56,249 nucleotides of DNA. It comes from Breoghania sp. GTDB lineage: Bacteria > Pseudomonadota > Alphaproteobacteria > Rhizobiales > Stappiaceae. Below the pieces are notes generated by a model. That model was given only the letters and a program-made list of their open reading frames with translations, had not been told where the DNA came from and searched no databases. Positions 39,704 to 49,839 of the stretch are shown piece by piece. The position numbers were made by a program, and so were the translations under genes. Location: contig NZ_JASJAV010000006.1 of NCBI RefSeq assembly GCF_030066895.1, positions 1 to 56,249 on the forward strand, written 5' to 3'. The first letter of the stretch is position 1, and the number at the start of each line of letters is the position of its first letter.

Positions 39704-40552
39704 TTGAGACTTTTCCCTTTTCCGCTGCCGTTTTCCCGAAAGCGCCGTGCCGGTGCCGGGCTCGGTGATATCGGGTCCAGCGACGTCGGTTCAGGCGATC
39801 TCGGAGACGGCCGCGTGCCGGAGGCCGAAGGCGATGCGCTCATCGTCGAGAGCATCGGCAAGAGCTATCGGCGGCGGCGGATCGTCAAGGACGTCAGCCT
39901 GTCGGTTCGGCGCGGGGAAGCGGTCGGGCTGCTGGGCCCCAACGGCGCGGGCAAGACCACCGTCTTCTACATGATTACCGGCCTGATCCAGCCCGATCAC
40001 GGTGCGATCCGTCTCGACGGATTCGATATCACGCGCCTGCCCATGTACAGGCGCGCGCGCCTCGGCATCGGTTACCTGCCGCAGGAAGCCTCGATCTTCC
40101 GGGGCCTGAGCGTGGAAGACAATATCCGCGCCGTGCTGGAGGTGGTGGAGCCGAACCGAAAGCGCCGGGCGGAAGAGCTCGATGCGCTGCTTGCGGAATT
40201 CGGCGTCACGCATCTGCGGAAATCCCCCTCCATCGCCCTGTCGGGCGGCGAACGGCGGCGTGTGGAAATCGCGCGGGCCCTGGCAAGCCGTCCGGCCTTC
40301 ATGCTGCTCGACGAGCCCTTCGCCGGCATCGACCCGATCGCGGTCGGCGACATCCAGCAGCTCGTGCACCATCTCACCCAGCGCGGCATCGGCGTTCTGA
40401 TCACCGATCACAACGTGCGCGAAACGCTGGGTCTGATCGACCGCGCCTACATCATCGCGTCCGGCAAAGTGCTCACCGAAGGACTGCCGCACGATATCGT
40501 GGACGACCCGGACGTGCGTCGACTGTATCTCGGCGAACAGTTCACGTTCTGA
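39704..40552 (+). CDS. lptB: LPS export ABC transporter ATPase LptB
   Basis: Intact 282-residue ATPase that powers LPS extraction. Walker A GPNGAGKTT, the LptB-specific YLPQEASIFRGLSVEDNI, signature LSGGERRRVEIARAL, Walker B FMLLDEPFAGIDP and switch His ITDHNVRET are all canonical. The N terminus carries a low-complexity extension (GLGDIGSSDVGSGDLGDG) common in rhizobial LptB. The TTG at 39704 is taken as start; no ATG precedes the conserved domain, and a GTG at 39814-39816 is an alternative. Confidence 0.92.
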   Translation: MRLFPFPLPFSRKRRAGAGLGDIGSSDVGSGDLGDGRVPEAEGDALIVESIGKSYRRRRIVKDVSLSVRRGEAVGLLGPNGAGKTTVFYMITGLIQPDHGAIRLDGFDITRLPMYRRARLGIGYLPQEASIFRGLSVEDNIRAVLEVVEPNRKRRAEELDALLAEFGVTHLRKSPSIALSGGERRRVEIARALASRPAFMLLDEPFAGIDPIAVGDIQQLVHHLTQRGIGVLITDHNVRETLGLIDRAYIIASGKVLTEGLPHDIVDDPDVRRLYLGEQFTF

Positions 40553-40847
40553 GATCGCGCGTCTGAGACTGCACTTCTGAGACCGGCCCTGTCCTGTCCG
40601 CATGTGCGATCGGGGCAGACCGCGGCACGGTTTCGCACCCCTTTCCTCCACATCTCCAGCGCGCAACACCGCAACCTCTCAGGATATTTGCTACCCTTGC
40701 GCCTGCTTTGCCTCCACCGTCATCCCCCTCTTATGCTTTCGACGGTTACGTCAGGGCCGTTTACACTTTGAACGAACCTCGCACGTAGTGTAAGAAAGCA
40801 AAAGTAAGAATTGAACCAGTTTACCGCAACAGAACCGCCAAGCGTCT
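40553..40847. other. Intergenic region lptB-rpoN
   Basis: 295 bp with no gene. The last 100 bp (TTTACACTTTGAACG, GTGTAAGAAAGC) are A+T richer and probably contain the rpoN promoter, but no clear consensus boxes were identified. Confidence 0.35.
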
Positions 40848-42424
40848 ATGGCCATCGCTCCCAGACTAGAGGTACGCCAGAGCCAGCCCCTGGTGATGAC
40901 GCCGCAGCTCATGCAGGCGATCAATCTGTTGCAGCTCTCCAATCTGGATCTCGTCGCCTATGTGGACGCGGAGGTGGAGCGCAATCCGCTGCTGGAACGC
41001 GGCGAGAGCGAGGATGCACCGGGCTCTGCTCAGGATCAGGCCTCCGACCAAACCCGGGATCAGGGAGATACGGGCGGAGAGGGCAGACAGGAGGGCGCGG
41101 AAGGCTCTTCCGGTGACGGGAATAGGGGCTTGGGCGAACGGGCGGAAGGCTCGGACTGGATCGATACGCAGATCGAGCGCGAACCGGGGACGATCGCCGA
41201 CAAGCTCGATACCGATTTCGAAAATGTCTATCAGGACGATTCGCAGCCCGGCCCGAGCGATCCGGGGGCGCTGGCCGGAGATCCGTGGCAACAGGGGACA
41301 AGCCGGGGGGCGACCTCCTCGGAAGGAAGGCTACAACCTGGAGAGCTTCGTCGCCGAGACATTTCGCTGTCCGATCACCTGCACGAGCAGATGGCTCTGG
41401 TGATCACCGATCAGCGGAGCGGGTCATTGCCGGGAACCTGATCGACAATCTGGACGAGGCGGGTTATCTGCGCGCCGATCTCGGCGAGATCGCCGAGCGG
41501 CTTGGAGCGGAGCCCGAGCAGGTGGAGAGCGTTCTGGGACGCCTGCAAACGCTTGAGCCCACCGGCGTCTTTGTCCGAGTGCCTGCGCCTGCAATTGCAG
41601 GAGAAGAACCACTTCGATCCCGCCATGGCAGCGCTTCTCGACAATATCGAGCTTCTCGCCAAACGCGATCTGTCCGCGTTGAAGAAGCTGTGCGGCGTGG
41701 ATGACGAGGATCTGGCGGACATGATCCGCGAGATCAAGTGCTCAATCCGCGTCCCGGCAGCGCCTTCGGCGCGGGTGCTGGTTCAGCCGATGGTGCCCGA
41801 CGTGATCATGCGTCCGACCGCCGACGGCGGATGGTCGATCGAACTCAACAACAACAACCTGCCCAAGGTTCTGGTCAACAAAACCTATTACGCCACCGTC
41901 CAGAAGACGGCGCGCAACAAAACCGAGAAGGCCTACCTGATCGATTGCCTGCAGACGGCGAACTGGCTGGTGAAGAGCCTCGACCAGCGCGCCAAGACCA
42001 TCGTCAAGGTGGCGACCTAGATCGTGCGTCAGCATGACGCCTTCCTGACCCACGGCGTGCAGTATCTGCGCCCGCTGAACCTCAGGACCGTCGCCGATGC
42101 GATCGGCATGCACGAATCGACCGTCTTACGCGTGACCTCGAACAAGTACATGGCGGCGACGCGGGGGATATTCGAGTTCAAGTACTTCTTCACATCCGCA
42201 ATCGCGTACCACCAGGGCGGGGACGCGCATTCGGCGGAAGCGGTGCGCCATCGCATCCGGCAGATGATCGATCAGGAAAGCCGGATGCGATCCTTTCCGA
42301 CTACACGATCGTGAGTCTGCTCAAGCAGGCGGGCATCGATATCGCCCGGCGGACGGTGGCCAAGTATCGCGAGTCATTGCGCATCCCCTCCTCCGTACAG
42401 TGGCGGCGAGAAAAACGCGGATAA
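40848..42424 (+). pseudogene. rpoN: RNA polymerase sigma-54 factor RpoN, heavily disrupted
   Basis: N-terminal activator region APRLEVRQSQPLVMTPQLMQ, acidic linker, core-binding region (DNLDEAGYL, LCGVDDEDLADMIREIK), HTH (NLRTVADAIGMHESTV) and the RpoN box ARRTVAKYRE near the C terminus. Lesions include shifts near 41295 and 41325, one-base deletions near 41363, 41413, 41740 and 42285, a deletion near 41575 removing several codons before LSECLRLQLQ, a compensating shift near 41770, and in-frame TAG at 42018-42020 (family Glu). At least eight in 1.6 kb. Neighbours on both sides are intact. Confidence 0.88.
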
Positions 42425-42666
42425 GACAGCGCGAACCCAAGGAAACGCTAGTGCGCAAAAACGCTTCGACAGTGCCAATTGACTTACCGGCATGGCCGAC
42501 TTAGAAGTCCGGGCTCGTTCAATCGAGATTACCTCACGCGACAGAAGATGCGGCACAAGAAGGATGGTCGTGATATCCTTCGAACGCCGCGGCAAGCGGT
42601 CCGGGCTGACGGCACCTAAATACGGTTCGCCGCTCAAATCGACCCATACAACGTCAGAGGAACTCC

Positions 42667-43248
42667 ATGACCTTGCAGATTTCGGGAAAGAACGTCGATG
42701 TCGGCGATTCTATGCGCACGCATGTCGAAGAGCGGATTGATGACGCCCTATCCAAATATTTCGACAGCGGATACGACGCCACGGTCACTCTCGGACGCGA
42801 AGGCTCCGGGTACCGTTCAGAATGCAAGATCCGGCTCGATACCGGCATCGTCCTGCAGGCTTCGGCTGAATCGCAGGATCCGCGTGCAAGTTTCGATCAG
42901 GCCTGCGATCGCATCGAGAAGCGGCTGCGTCGCTACAAGCGCAAACTCAAGGAGCACTACCCGAACGGCGCCGCACGCGAAGTGACGGAAGCCACGTCCT
43001 ATGTGCTGGCCTCGCCGGACGAGGACGAGGAAGTCGAGGAGAACTTCCATCCCGTCGTCATCGCCGAGACGCCGTCTCGCGTGAAGACGCTGACCGTTGG
43101 CATAGCTGTCATGGACCTCGACCTCACCGAGACTCCGGTAGTAATGTTCCGGAATGCGGGTAATGGCAGCCTCAACATCGTTTATCGGCGCAAGGACGGC
43201 AATATCGGTTGGATCGCTTCCTCCCTTTCGGAGACCAAGGCTTCCTGA
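42667..43248 (+). CDS. hpf: Ribosome hibernation promoting factor (long form)
   Basis: Intact 193-residue protein. The N-terminal S30AE domain (LQISGKNVDVGDSMRTHVEE) binds the 30S subunit; a linker leads to the C-terminal dimerisation domain (TLTVGIAVMDLDLTETPVVMF, NIVYRRKDGNIGWI) that pairs ribosomes into 100S particles. Position between rpoN and ptsN is standard for this class. No lesion. Confidence 0.94.
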   Translation: MTLQISGKNVDVGDSMRTHVEERIDDALSKYFDSGYDATVTLGREGSGYRSECKIRLDTGIVLQASAESQDPRASFDQACDRIEKRLRRYKRKLKEHYPNGAAREVTEATSYVLASPDEDEEVEENFHPVVIAETPSRVKTLTVGIAVMDLDLTETPVVMFRNAGNGSLNIVYRRKDGNIGWIASSLSETKAS

Positions 43249-43319
43249 GCGGGCTACGATCATTTGAAGCAGGCCGCGCGAACATATGTGCGCGCGGCAA
43301 AGCCATATGAGCTGATAAA

Positions 43320-43787
43320 ATGGATTTGAGCGACCTCATCACCGCAGACGCCATCATTCCGGCGCTCAAGGTGAACTCCAAGAAGCAGGTCATTCAGGAA
43401 CTGGCGGCCAAGGCAGCCGGTATCACCGGACTGCCGGAACGCGATATCTTCGACACGCTGCTGCAGCGGGAACGGCTGGGCTCGACGGGCATCGGGCACG
43501 GCATTGCCATACCGCACGGCAAACCCGTGGCGCTCAACCGGCTCGTTGGCGTGTTCGCGCGGCTGGAACGGCCGATCGACTTCGACGCGCTGGACGATCA
43601 GCCGGTCGATCTCGTGTTCCTGCTGCTGGCCCCGGAAGGCGCCGGAGCCGACCACCTGAAGGCACTTGCCCGTATCGCGCGCCAGCTTCGCGATCCCGGC
43701 ATTGCCGCCAAGCTGCGCGCCAGCATCGATGCGGCCGCAATCTATGCCCTGTTGATGACCCAGTCCAGCGCATCCAACGCCGCCTGA
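43320..43787 (+). CDS. ptsN: PTS IIA-like nitrogen regulatory protein PtsN
   Basis: Intact 155-residue EIIA-Ntr. The phosphorylated His is in GIGHGIAIPHGKPVAL, followed by VDLVFLLLAPEGAGADHLKALA. Part of the PTS-Ntr phosphorelay linking nitrogen and potassium status. It begins 72 bp after hpf, with no lesion, and normally works alongside RpoN, whose gene is broken here. Confidence 0.94.
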   Translation: MDLSDLITADAIIPALKVNSKKQVIQELAAKAAGITGLPERDIFDTLLQRERLGSTGIGHGIAIPHGKPVALNRLVGVFARLERPIDFDALDDQPVDLVFLLLAPEGAGADHLKALARIARQLRDPGIAAKLRASIDAAAIYALLMTQSSASNAA

Positions 43788-43941
43788 GGCTTTCGAAGTC
43801 GGGCCGCTTTAACCAGCAAACACTTACCGAAAAGGCCTTGATGGAATTCCCGATAGCAGCCGAGGGAGCGGCTCGCCACGGAGGATGCTTACGCGTCCGG
43901 CATCCGTCATCGAGTGCGGACACGGCATCGAGGCGGACAAA

Positions 43942-43970
43942 GAAAAAGCGACGTCGTCTCCGGCGTCGCT
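43942..43970 (-). terminator. Intrinsic terminator of the Hsp20/DUF1150 operon
   Basis: Stem AGCGACG (43947-43953) and CGTCGCT (43964-43970); on the minus strand the hairpin is followed by TTTTTCTTTG. It lies 44 bp after the DUF1150 stop. Confidence 0.75.
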
Positions 43971-44013
43971 CGGCTGAATTTCAGAATTTCCGATCAACCC
44001 TGAGACGGGCGAA

Positions 44014-44265
44014 TCAGTGCACGCTGACGGGCGTCAGTTCGTTCTCCACCGCATTGGCGAGGATCGCATCGCGGCTGTCGGAAAGCATGATGGGCGAACC
44101 GTCGGCACCCAGAAGTGCCCACAGTTTCAAGCCCCCGGCCATTTGCGGCGCCGTCGGGAAGAGGTGATTGACATCTTCCGAACGGAGCTGGCGAATATAG
44201 GCGACGTGGCCGTCTCCCAGCTGAGCGAAGGCTTCCTCATGCATTGTTTTCAGGTTATCGGTCAT
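44014..44265 (-). CDS. DUF1150 family protein
   Basis: Intact 83-residue protein matching DUF1150: GDGHVAYIRQLRSEDVNHLF, LKLWALLGADGSPIMLSDSR and a short tail. Function unknown, but it is regularly encoded next to small heat-shock proteins in Rhizobiales, as here (105 bp after hsp20, same strand), which suggests a role in the heat or stress response. Confidence 0.9.
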   Translation of the reverse strand: MTDNLKTMHEEAFAQLGDGHVAYIRQLRSEDVNHLFPTAPQMAGGLKLWALLGADGSPIMLSDSRDAILANAVENELTPVSVH

Positions 44266-44370
44266 GAACGATCGCTCCTGGGTTATGGGCCGTTACGGTC
44301 ATACGCTCCCGACCTTGCGTGATCCCTGCCGAGGCTGAGGAAACACGGGCGGACGAAGCCCCGGGCCTGC

Positions 44371-44799
44371 TCAATCGTGCGCGAGGATTTCGATCCGGCG
44401 CACGGTGCGTTTCGGCTCGGGACGAACCAGATCGATCGAAAGCAGTCTGTCCTTCAAGTCGGCACCCAAGATGACGATGCCTTCCGCCAATACGAACGTG
44501 CGTTGGAACTGCCTGGCGACAATGCCGCGGTGCAGGTACTGGCAGTTGTTGTCCTCGGTCTGTCGACCGCGGATGACGAGTTGATTTTCCTCGACCGTCA
44601 CATCGAGCTGATCGCTGGTGAACCCGGCCACCGCAAGCGTGATCCGAAGGATCTCTCCCTGGTCCTCGCTGCGTGGGATCCGCTCAATATTGTAGGGCGG
44701 ATACCCATCATTGGCGGCTTTCGATACGCTGTCCAAAACCCGTTCGATATCGTCGAAACCAAGCAACAACGGGCTCGAAAACGCCGAGAGACGCGACAT
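44371..44799 (-). CDS. Hsp20 family small heat-shock protein
   Basis: Intact 142-residue chaperone. An N-terminal segment (RLSAFSSPLLLGFDDIERVL) precedes the alpha-crystallin domain (YNIERIPRSEDQGEILRITL, then VEENQLVIRGRQ, ending EILAHD). Prevents aggregation of unfolded proteins without ATP. The ATG at 44797-44799 is chosen; a TTG two codons earlier is less likely. Upstream heat-shock promoter boxes were not evident. Confidence 0.92.
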   Translation of the reverse strand: MSRLSAFSSPLLLGFDDIERVLDSVSKAANDGYPPYNIERIPRSEDQGEILRITLAVAGFTSDQLDVTVEENQLVIRGRQTEDNNCQYLHRGIVARQFQRTFVLAEGIVILGADLKDRLLSIDLVRPEPKRTVRRIEILAHD

Positions 44800-45030
44800 T
44801 GTCAAAGTCCTTTTCCTTAAGCGACCTTGGCCTTAGCGATCTTGCTAGACCCGGACCTGAAATCGGCATCCGGTCGAACCGTGTCGGTCCGCCCTCCGTC
44901 CATGAATATGGGCAGTTTATTCTCCCTGTTCAAGAACACGCCCATTTCCTGCTCACCATCATGGTGGAGAAATTGTGTCGTCGCCCGAATGAGGTTGTAG
45001 ATATCACGCCTCGGTCAGGCCAGCAGACGG

Positions 45031-45804
45031 TCAGTCCTTCGAGTCCGTGGAACCGACGCCACCGCCTCCGCCACTCTGCCCGGAACCGGAGTGCCCCCCT
45101 CTCTGGCCCTCGCTCGTACCGCCGCCTCGCTCGACGGGTTGAGCCTTCGCGCTGACGCCACAGGTCGTATCGACGCGATAGTCCGGCCACAATTCGGATT
45201 GTGCCGCCAGCAAGGGGAAATCGTTCTCCAGCGCGGACGCATCGCGGCGTTGAATTGCGGAAACGCCGCTTTCCACCATGACGCCGGTGCACGGTTCCGT
45301 CACCAGTTGGCAGGCGCCGCCACGCCGGCAGACCTGCGCGCTGCCGTGCAGCAGCAGGAAGGCGGTGCGCCCGTCATGATGGGTCACGTCCACGACCGTT
45401 CCCCGGATCCCAACGACGGCAACGGGGGTCGTGATCGAGATCTCGTCACGCCCGGACCGTGCCCCGGAACCAAGGAACCGCAAGGTGCCTTTCGTGATAC
45501 CAAGCCTGGCGCGTACCGCGTTCCCGTTGAAGACGAACTCATCGAGCACCACGACGCTGCCGCCGCCGACCACGAAACGCGAGCCGCCGACAAAGCGGAA
45601 TTGCCCCTTGCCGGAGGGCCGCGCCTGAACGCGCTCGTTGAAATGGACCTTGCTGCCAGTCGACAGGAGATGCCGGGCTTGCGCAGGTGGCTGGCCGGTA
45701 ACCGTCCCGGTGATCGCATAAGCCGAACCGATCACTTCCGCCGCTGCGACCGAACCGGGGGCAAGGCCTATCAGAGCGAGGTCGAGAATGAGGTGGCGAA
45801 TCAA
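45031..45804 (-). CDS. FecR-domain secreted protein
   Basis: Intact 257-residue protein with a Sec signal peptide (LILDLALIGLAPGSVAAA) and a FecR domain: LSTGSKVHFNERVQARPSGKG-like start, SRFVVGGGSVVVLDEF and TPVAVVGIRGTVVDVTHHDG. The tail from about residue 220 is Gly/Ser-rich (GSGQSGGGGGVGS). No membrane anchor, and no FecI sigma factor or TonB receptor is nearby, so it belongs to the stand-alone periplasmic FecR-like proteins of unknown role rather than to iron-citrate signalling. Confidence 0.83.
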   Translation of the reverse strand: MIRHLILDLALIGLAPGSVAAAEVIGSAYAITGTVTGQPPAQARHLLSTGSKVHFNERVQARPSGKGQFRFVGGSRFVVGGGSVVVLDEFVFNGNAVRARLGITKGTLRFLGSGARSGRDEISITTPVAVVGIRGTVVDVTHHDGRTAFLLLHGSAQVCRRGGACQLVTEPCTGVMVESGVSAIQRRDASALENDFPLLAAQSELWPDYRVDTTCGVSAKAQPVERGGGTSEGQRGGHSGSGQSGGGGGVGSTDSKD

Positions 45805-46031
45805 GGCATACCGCCCTTTTCAGTTGCACCAGCTTGCTTGCACGACAGTCACTCGCGTGACAGCCATTGGCGCCGGATGAGGGACCGCACCGGCGAAATG
45901 CGAAATGAGAGTGACAGTATTCAAGCTAAACAGGGAAGGCACGACAATGCTGTGCCCTCCATCACGCAACGACAGGTTTCAGGGTATCCGACCGGGTCGG
46001 GCGATCAAGAGACCTTGATGCTCACGGCCCA

Positions 46032-46063
46032 GAAAAAGAAAAGCCGCGGCATGTGCCGCGACT
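46032..46063 (-). terminator. Intrinsic terminator of the cat/pca operon
   Basis: Stem CGCGGC/GCCGCG with loop ATGT (46045-46060); on the minus strand it is followed by TTTTCTTTTT. It lies 33 bp past the thiolase stop at 46096. Confidence 0.75.
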
Positions 46064-46095
46064 TCTCGGGACAGGTCTGGAAGGCCTTTTGAGCG

Positions 46096-47294
<1,199 letters not shown>

Positions 47295-47431
47295 GATTTT
47301 CGCTTTCCTCTCACGACCAATCCTCTTCGGCCGTCCTTGTGCGCACCGCGCGCAGACGAAGCGACGCGCGGCGATTTCACTGAGACGCGTCCCGCGCCCG
47401 GCTTCATCCACTCAGAGCGGGCTCCGCCCGT

Positions 47432-48202
47432 TCAGGATTGCTCGCCGTGGGCTGCGGCGGTGCGGGCATTCAGGGCGCGCAGAACCGCCAGTTCCTGCTC
47501 GCTGGGTGGCGTCGTCTCGCTCACCTCGTCAGCGAACTTCACGTCCCAACCGGTCGCCTCGACGATCTCCTCGCGGATGGCGCCGGGATGGATGGAAACG
47601 ACGCAGAACTCCTTCGTCTCCGGGTCCGGGCGCATGACGCACAGGTCCGTGACGATCATGTTCGGGCCCTTGGTGGTGACACCGAGCTTCTGACGGGAAT
47701 CGTATCCTTCGCCGTGTCCGAGCGACGTGCGGAAGGACAGCTTGTCGACGAAGCTGCGCTTGCCCTGCTTCATGACCACGAAGATCTGACCGCAGGATGT
47801 GGCGATTTCCGGCGCACCGCCGCCGCCGGGCAAACGTACTTTCGGATTGTCGTAGTCGCCGATGACGGTGGAGTTGATGTTGCCGAACTTGTCGATCTCG
47901 GCCCCGCCAAGGAAGCCGACGGAAATCCGCCCGCCCTGCAGCCAGTAACGGAACATTTCCGGGACGGCGACGATGATCAGTGCGGTTTCGCACAGCTCAC
48001 CGTCGCCGATGGACAAAGGCAGGACTTCCGGCTTCGTGCCGATGGTGCCCGATTCATAAATCAGGGTGATATCGGGGGCATGGGTGAGACGGGCCAGGTT
48101 GCAAGCCGCCGACGGCATACCGATGCCGACGAAGCAGACGTCGTCGTTGGAAAGTGCGCGGGCCGCGGCGATCGTCATCATTTCCGTGGAAGTGTAATCC
48201 AT
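47432..48202 (-). CDS. catJ: 3-oxoadipate CoA-transferase subunit B
   Basis: Intact, about 256 residues. Family I CoA transferase beta subunit: CFVGIGMPSAACNLARLTHA, then the ESGTIG segment around the active glutamate (IYESGTIGTKP), GGAEIDKFGNINSTVIGDY and a C-terminal SIHPGAIREEIVEATG. The start ATG at 48200-48202 has GGAGG five bases upstream; an ATG three bases earlier is also possible. Partner of the A subunit directly upstream; together they activate 3-oxoadipate. Confidence 0.9.
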   Translation of the reverse strand: MDYTSTEMMTIAAARALSNDDVCFVGIGMPSAACNLARLTHAPDITLIYESGTIGTKPEVLPLSIGDGELCETALIIVAVPEMFRYWLQGGRISVGFLGGAEIDKFGNINSTVIGDYDNPKVRLPGGGGAPEIATSCGQIFVVMKQGKRSFVDKLSFRTSLGHGEGYDSRQKLGVTTKGPNMIVTDLCVMRPDPETKEFCVVSIHPGAIREEIVEATGWDVKFADEVSETTPPSEQELAVLRALNARTAAAHGEQS

Positions 48203-48213
48203 CATCGCCTCCC

Positions 48214-49062
48214 TCAAGCCGTCTTACCGGCAAAAGCCGCGTAGGCCTCGGGACCCTTTTCCAGAACGTTTTCCCGCATCCAGGCCGTGAAGGCCTCGCG
48301 GTCGCGGGCGATCGGATCCCACTTCTTGTAGAAGGCGTTGTCGCGCGGATAGCAGCCCTGGACGTAGGAGGGATGCGCGCCGCCGGGAACCTCCACCACG
48401 GCGGAGACGATCCAGGACGGCAGAACGCAGGAATTCGGCGAGGGCGCGGCGAGATCGTCGACGATCTCTTCCACCGTGACGATGGAGCGCCTGGCGGCCA
48501 GCACCGCCTCCTTCTGGACGCCGACAATACCTTCGATCAGCACGTTGCCCTGCCGATCGGCCCGGTTGGCGTGGATGATCGCCACGTCGGGGCGAATGGA
48601 GGGCACGGCGGCCAGCACCTCACCGGTGAAGGGGCAGGTGATCGACTTGATATTCGGATTGACCTTCGCAAGGTCGGTGCCGCGGTAACCGCGGAAGATG
48701 GAGCAGGGCAGCCCGGCCGCGCCCGCCTCGTAGGCGTTCGCCATGACCGCATGGCTGTGCTCTTCCAGAACGATCGGCTTCGACCATTGCTTCTCCACCG
48801 CATCGCGCAGCCGATGGAGGGAGCCGACGCCCGGATTGCCGCCCCAGGAGAAGACCATCTTGTCGACACAGCCCATGCCGATGAGCTGGTCGTAGAGAAT
48901 GTCCGGGGTCATGCGAACGGTCGTCAGTCCCGTGCACTTCTGACGGATCACCTCGTGGCCGGCCGCATAGGGGATCAGGTGGGTGAAGCCTTCCATCGCC
49001 ACCGTATCGCCATCGCGCACCAGCTCAGCGACGGCATCCTTCAATGTCATGATACTAGCCAT
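48214..49062 (-). CDS. catI: 3-oxoadipate CoA-transferase subunit A
   Basis: Intact 282 residues. DGDTVAMEGFTHLIPYAAGH at the N terminus, MVFSWGGNPGVGSLHRLRDA, CPFTGEVLAAVPSIRPDVAI and HANRADRQGNVLIEGIVGVQ match the CatI-type alpha subunit, longer than PcaI. Starts the operon catI-catJ-pcaF and is divergent from the IclR fragment. Eleven bases separate it from catJ. Confidence 0.9.
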   Translation of the reverse strand: MASIMTLKDAVAELVRDGDTVAMEGFTHLIPYAAGHEVIRQKCTGLTTVRMTPDILYDQLIGMGCVDKMVFSWGGNPGVGSLHRLRDAVEKQWSKPIVLEEHSHAVMANAYEAGAAGLPCSIFRGYRGTDLAKVNPNIKSITCPFTGEVLAAVPSIRPDVAIIHANRADRQGNVLIEGIVGVQKEAVLAARRSIVTVEEIVDDLAAPSPNSCVLPSWIVSAVVEVPGGAHPSYVQGCYPRDNAFYKKWDPIARDREAFTAWMRENVLEKGPEAYAAFAGKTA

Positions 49063-49411
49063 TTTACCCGTCCGTTTCTCCCTGGGTCATGCCAGCGCGA
49101 CACGGCCAGAGGCCGCCTTGCGCTGCTCTTGTTCATTCCCCGCTCCTCCCGGCGTCTCTTACTGAACCGGCCGGGCCAACGGTCGCAGGACGCTCTGTCA
49201 GTTTGCTTGATACATAATAAGACAAATAAATAGAGCCGCAGCGTTACATAACGTCATTCAGGGTTCAAAAGCGGCCTTTCCATAGCGAAACAGAGCGATC
49301 GAACCGGTTGCATTTGTTCGAAAAACGAACTAGAATCCGCATAGTATTACTAATTGCGTCCAATCCGCACCCCTGTCAAGATCGACAATACCATCGACGA
49401 AGAGAGAAGAA
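49063..49411. promoter_or_regulatory. Divergent promoter region cat operon / IclR
   Basis: 349 bp with an A+T-rich centre (49200-49260, TACATAATAAGACAAATAAA). It contains the operator candidate at 49316-49330 and must hold both promoters. No further gene. Confidence 0.5.
49316..49330. promoter_or_regulatory. Inverted-repeat operator GTTCG-N5-CGAAC (PcaR/IclR type)
   Basis: Perfect palindrome GTTCGAAAAACGAAC. It closely resembles the GTTCGATAATCGCAC box recognised by PcaR of pseudomonads. Located 82 bp upstream of the IclR start and 254 bp from catI. Binding is inferred from similarity and context. Confidence 0.55.
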
Positions 49412-49660
49412 ATGACGCAACCGGAGACCGCCCTCGCCGAGCGCGACGACATCACCCGTGGGCGGGAGTTCGTCGGCTCGCAGGAACGTGGGTTGAAGGT
49501 GATGCAGGCCCTGGGCGATGCGCCCGCCGGGCTCACGCTGACCGACGTGGCTGGTCACGTCGATCTCACGCGGGCGACCGCACGGCGCTTTCTGCTCACC
49601 CTGGTGGAACTGGGGTATGTGCGCCAGGACCGACGGCTTTTCATCCGTGAAATAGGCTAA
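49412..49660 (+). pseudogene. IclR-family regulator (PcaR-like), N-terminal fragment
   Basis: About 82 residues containing only the winged helix-turn-helix: SQERGLKVMQALGDAPAGLT, then LTRATARRFLLTLVELGYV. Normal IclR proteins have about 260 residues; the effector-binding domain that should follow DRRLF is missing and the frame runs out at 49660. No sequence resembling that domain is seen in 49661-49839, so it looks deleted rather than shifted. Context (divergent from catIJ-pcaF) points to a beta-ketoadipate regulator of the PcaR/PcaU/PobR group. Confidence 0.82.
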
Positions 49661-49839
49661 AAGTCGATATTGACTGGCCGCTCTTCGGTATGACATTGCG
49701 GAATCGTATGGTATCGGATATCCAATCTGGGAGGGCCCGTCTATCAAGAGGTCTCGACAAGGACAAAGACGCTTTCGCAGTGCATGTGAGAATAGTCAGG
49801 AAGGATACGCATTTCCCCGCACCCAACGGAAGGGCCCCA

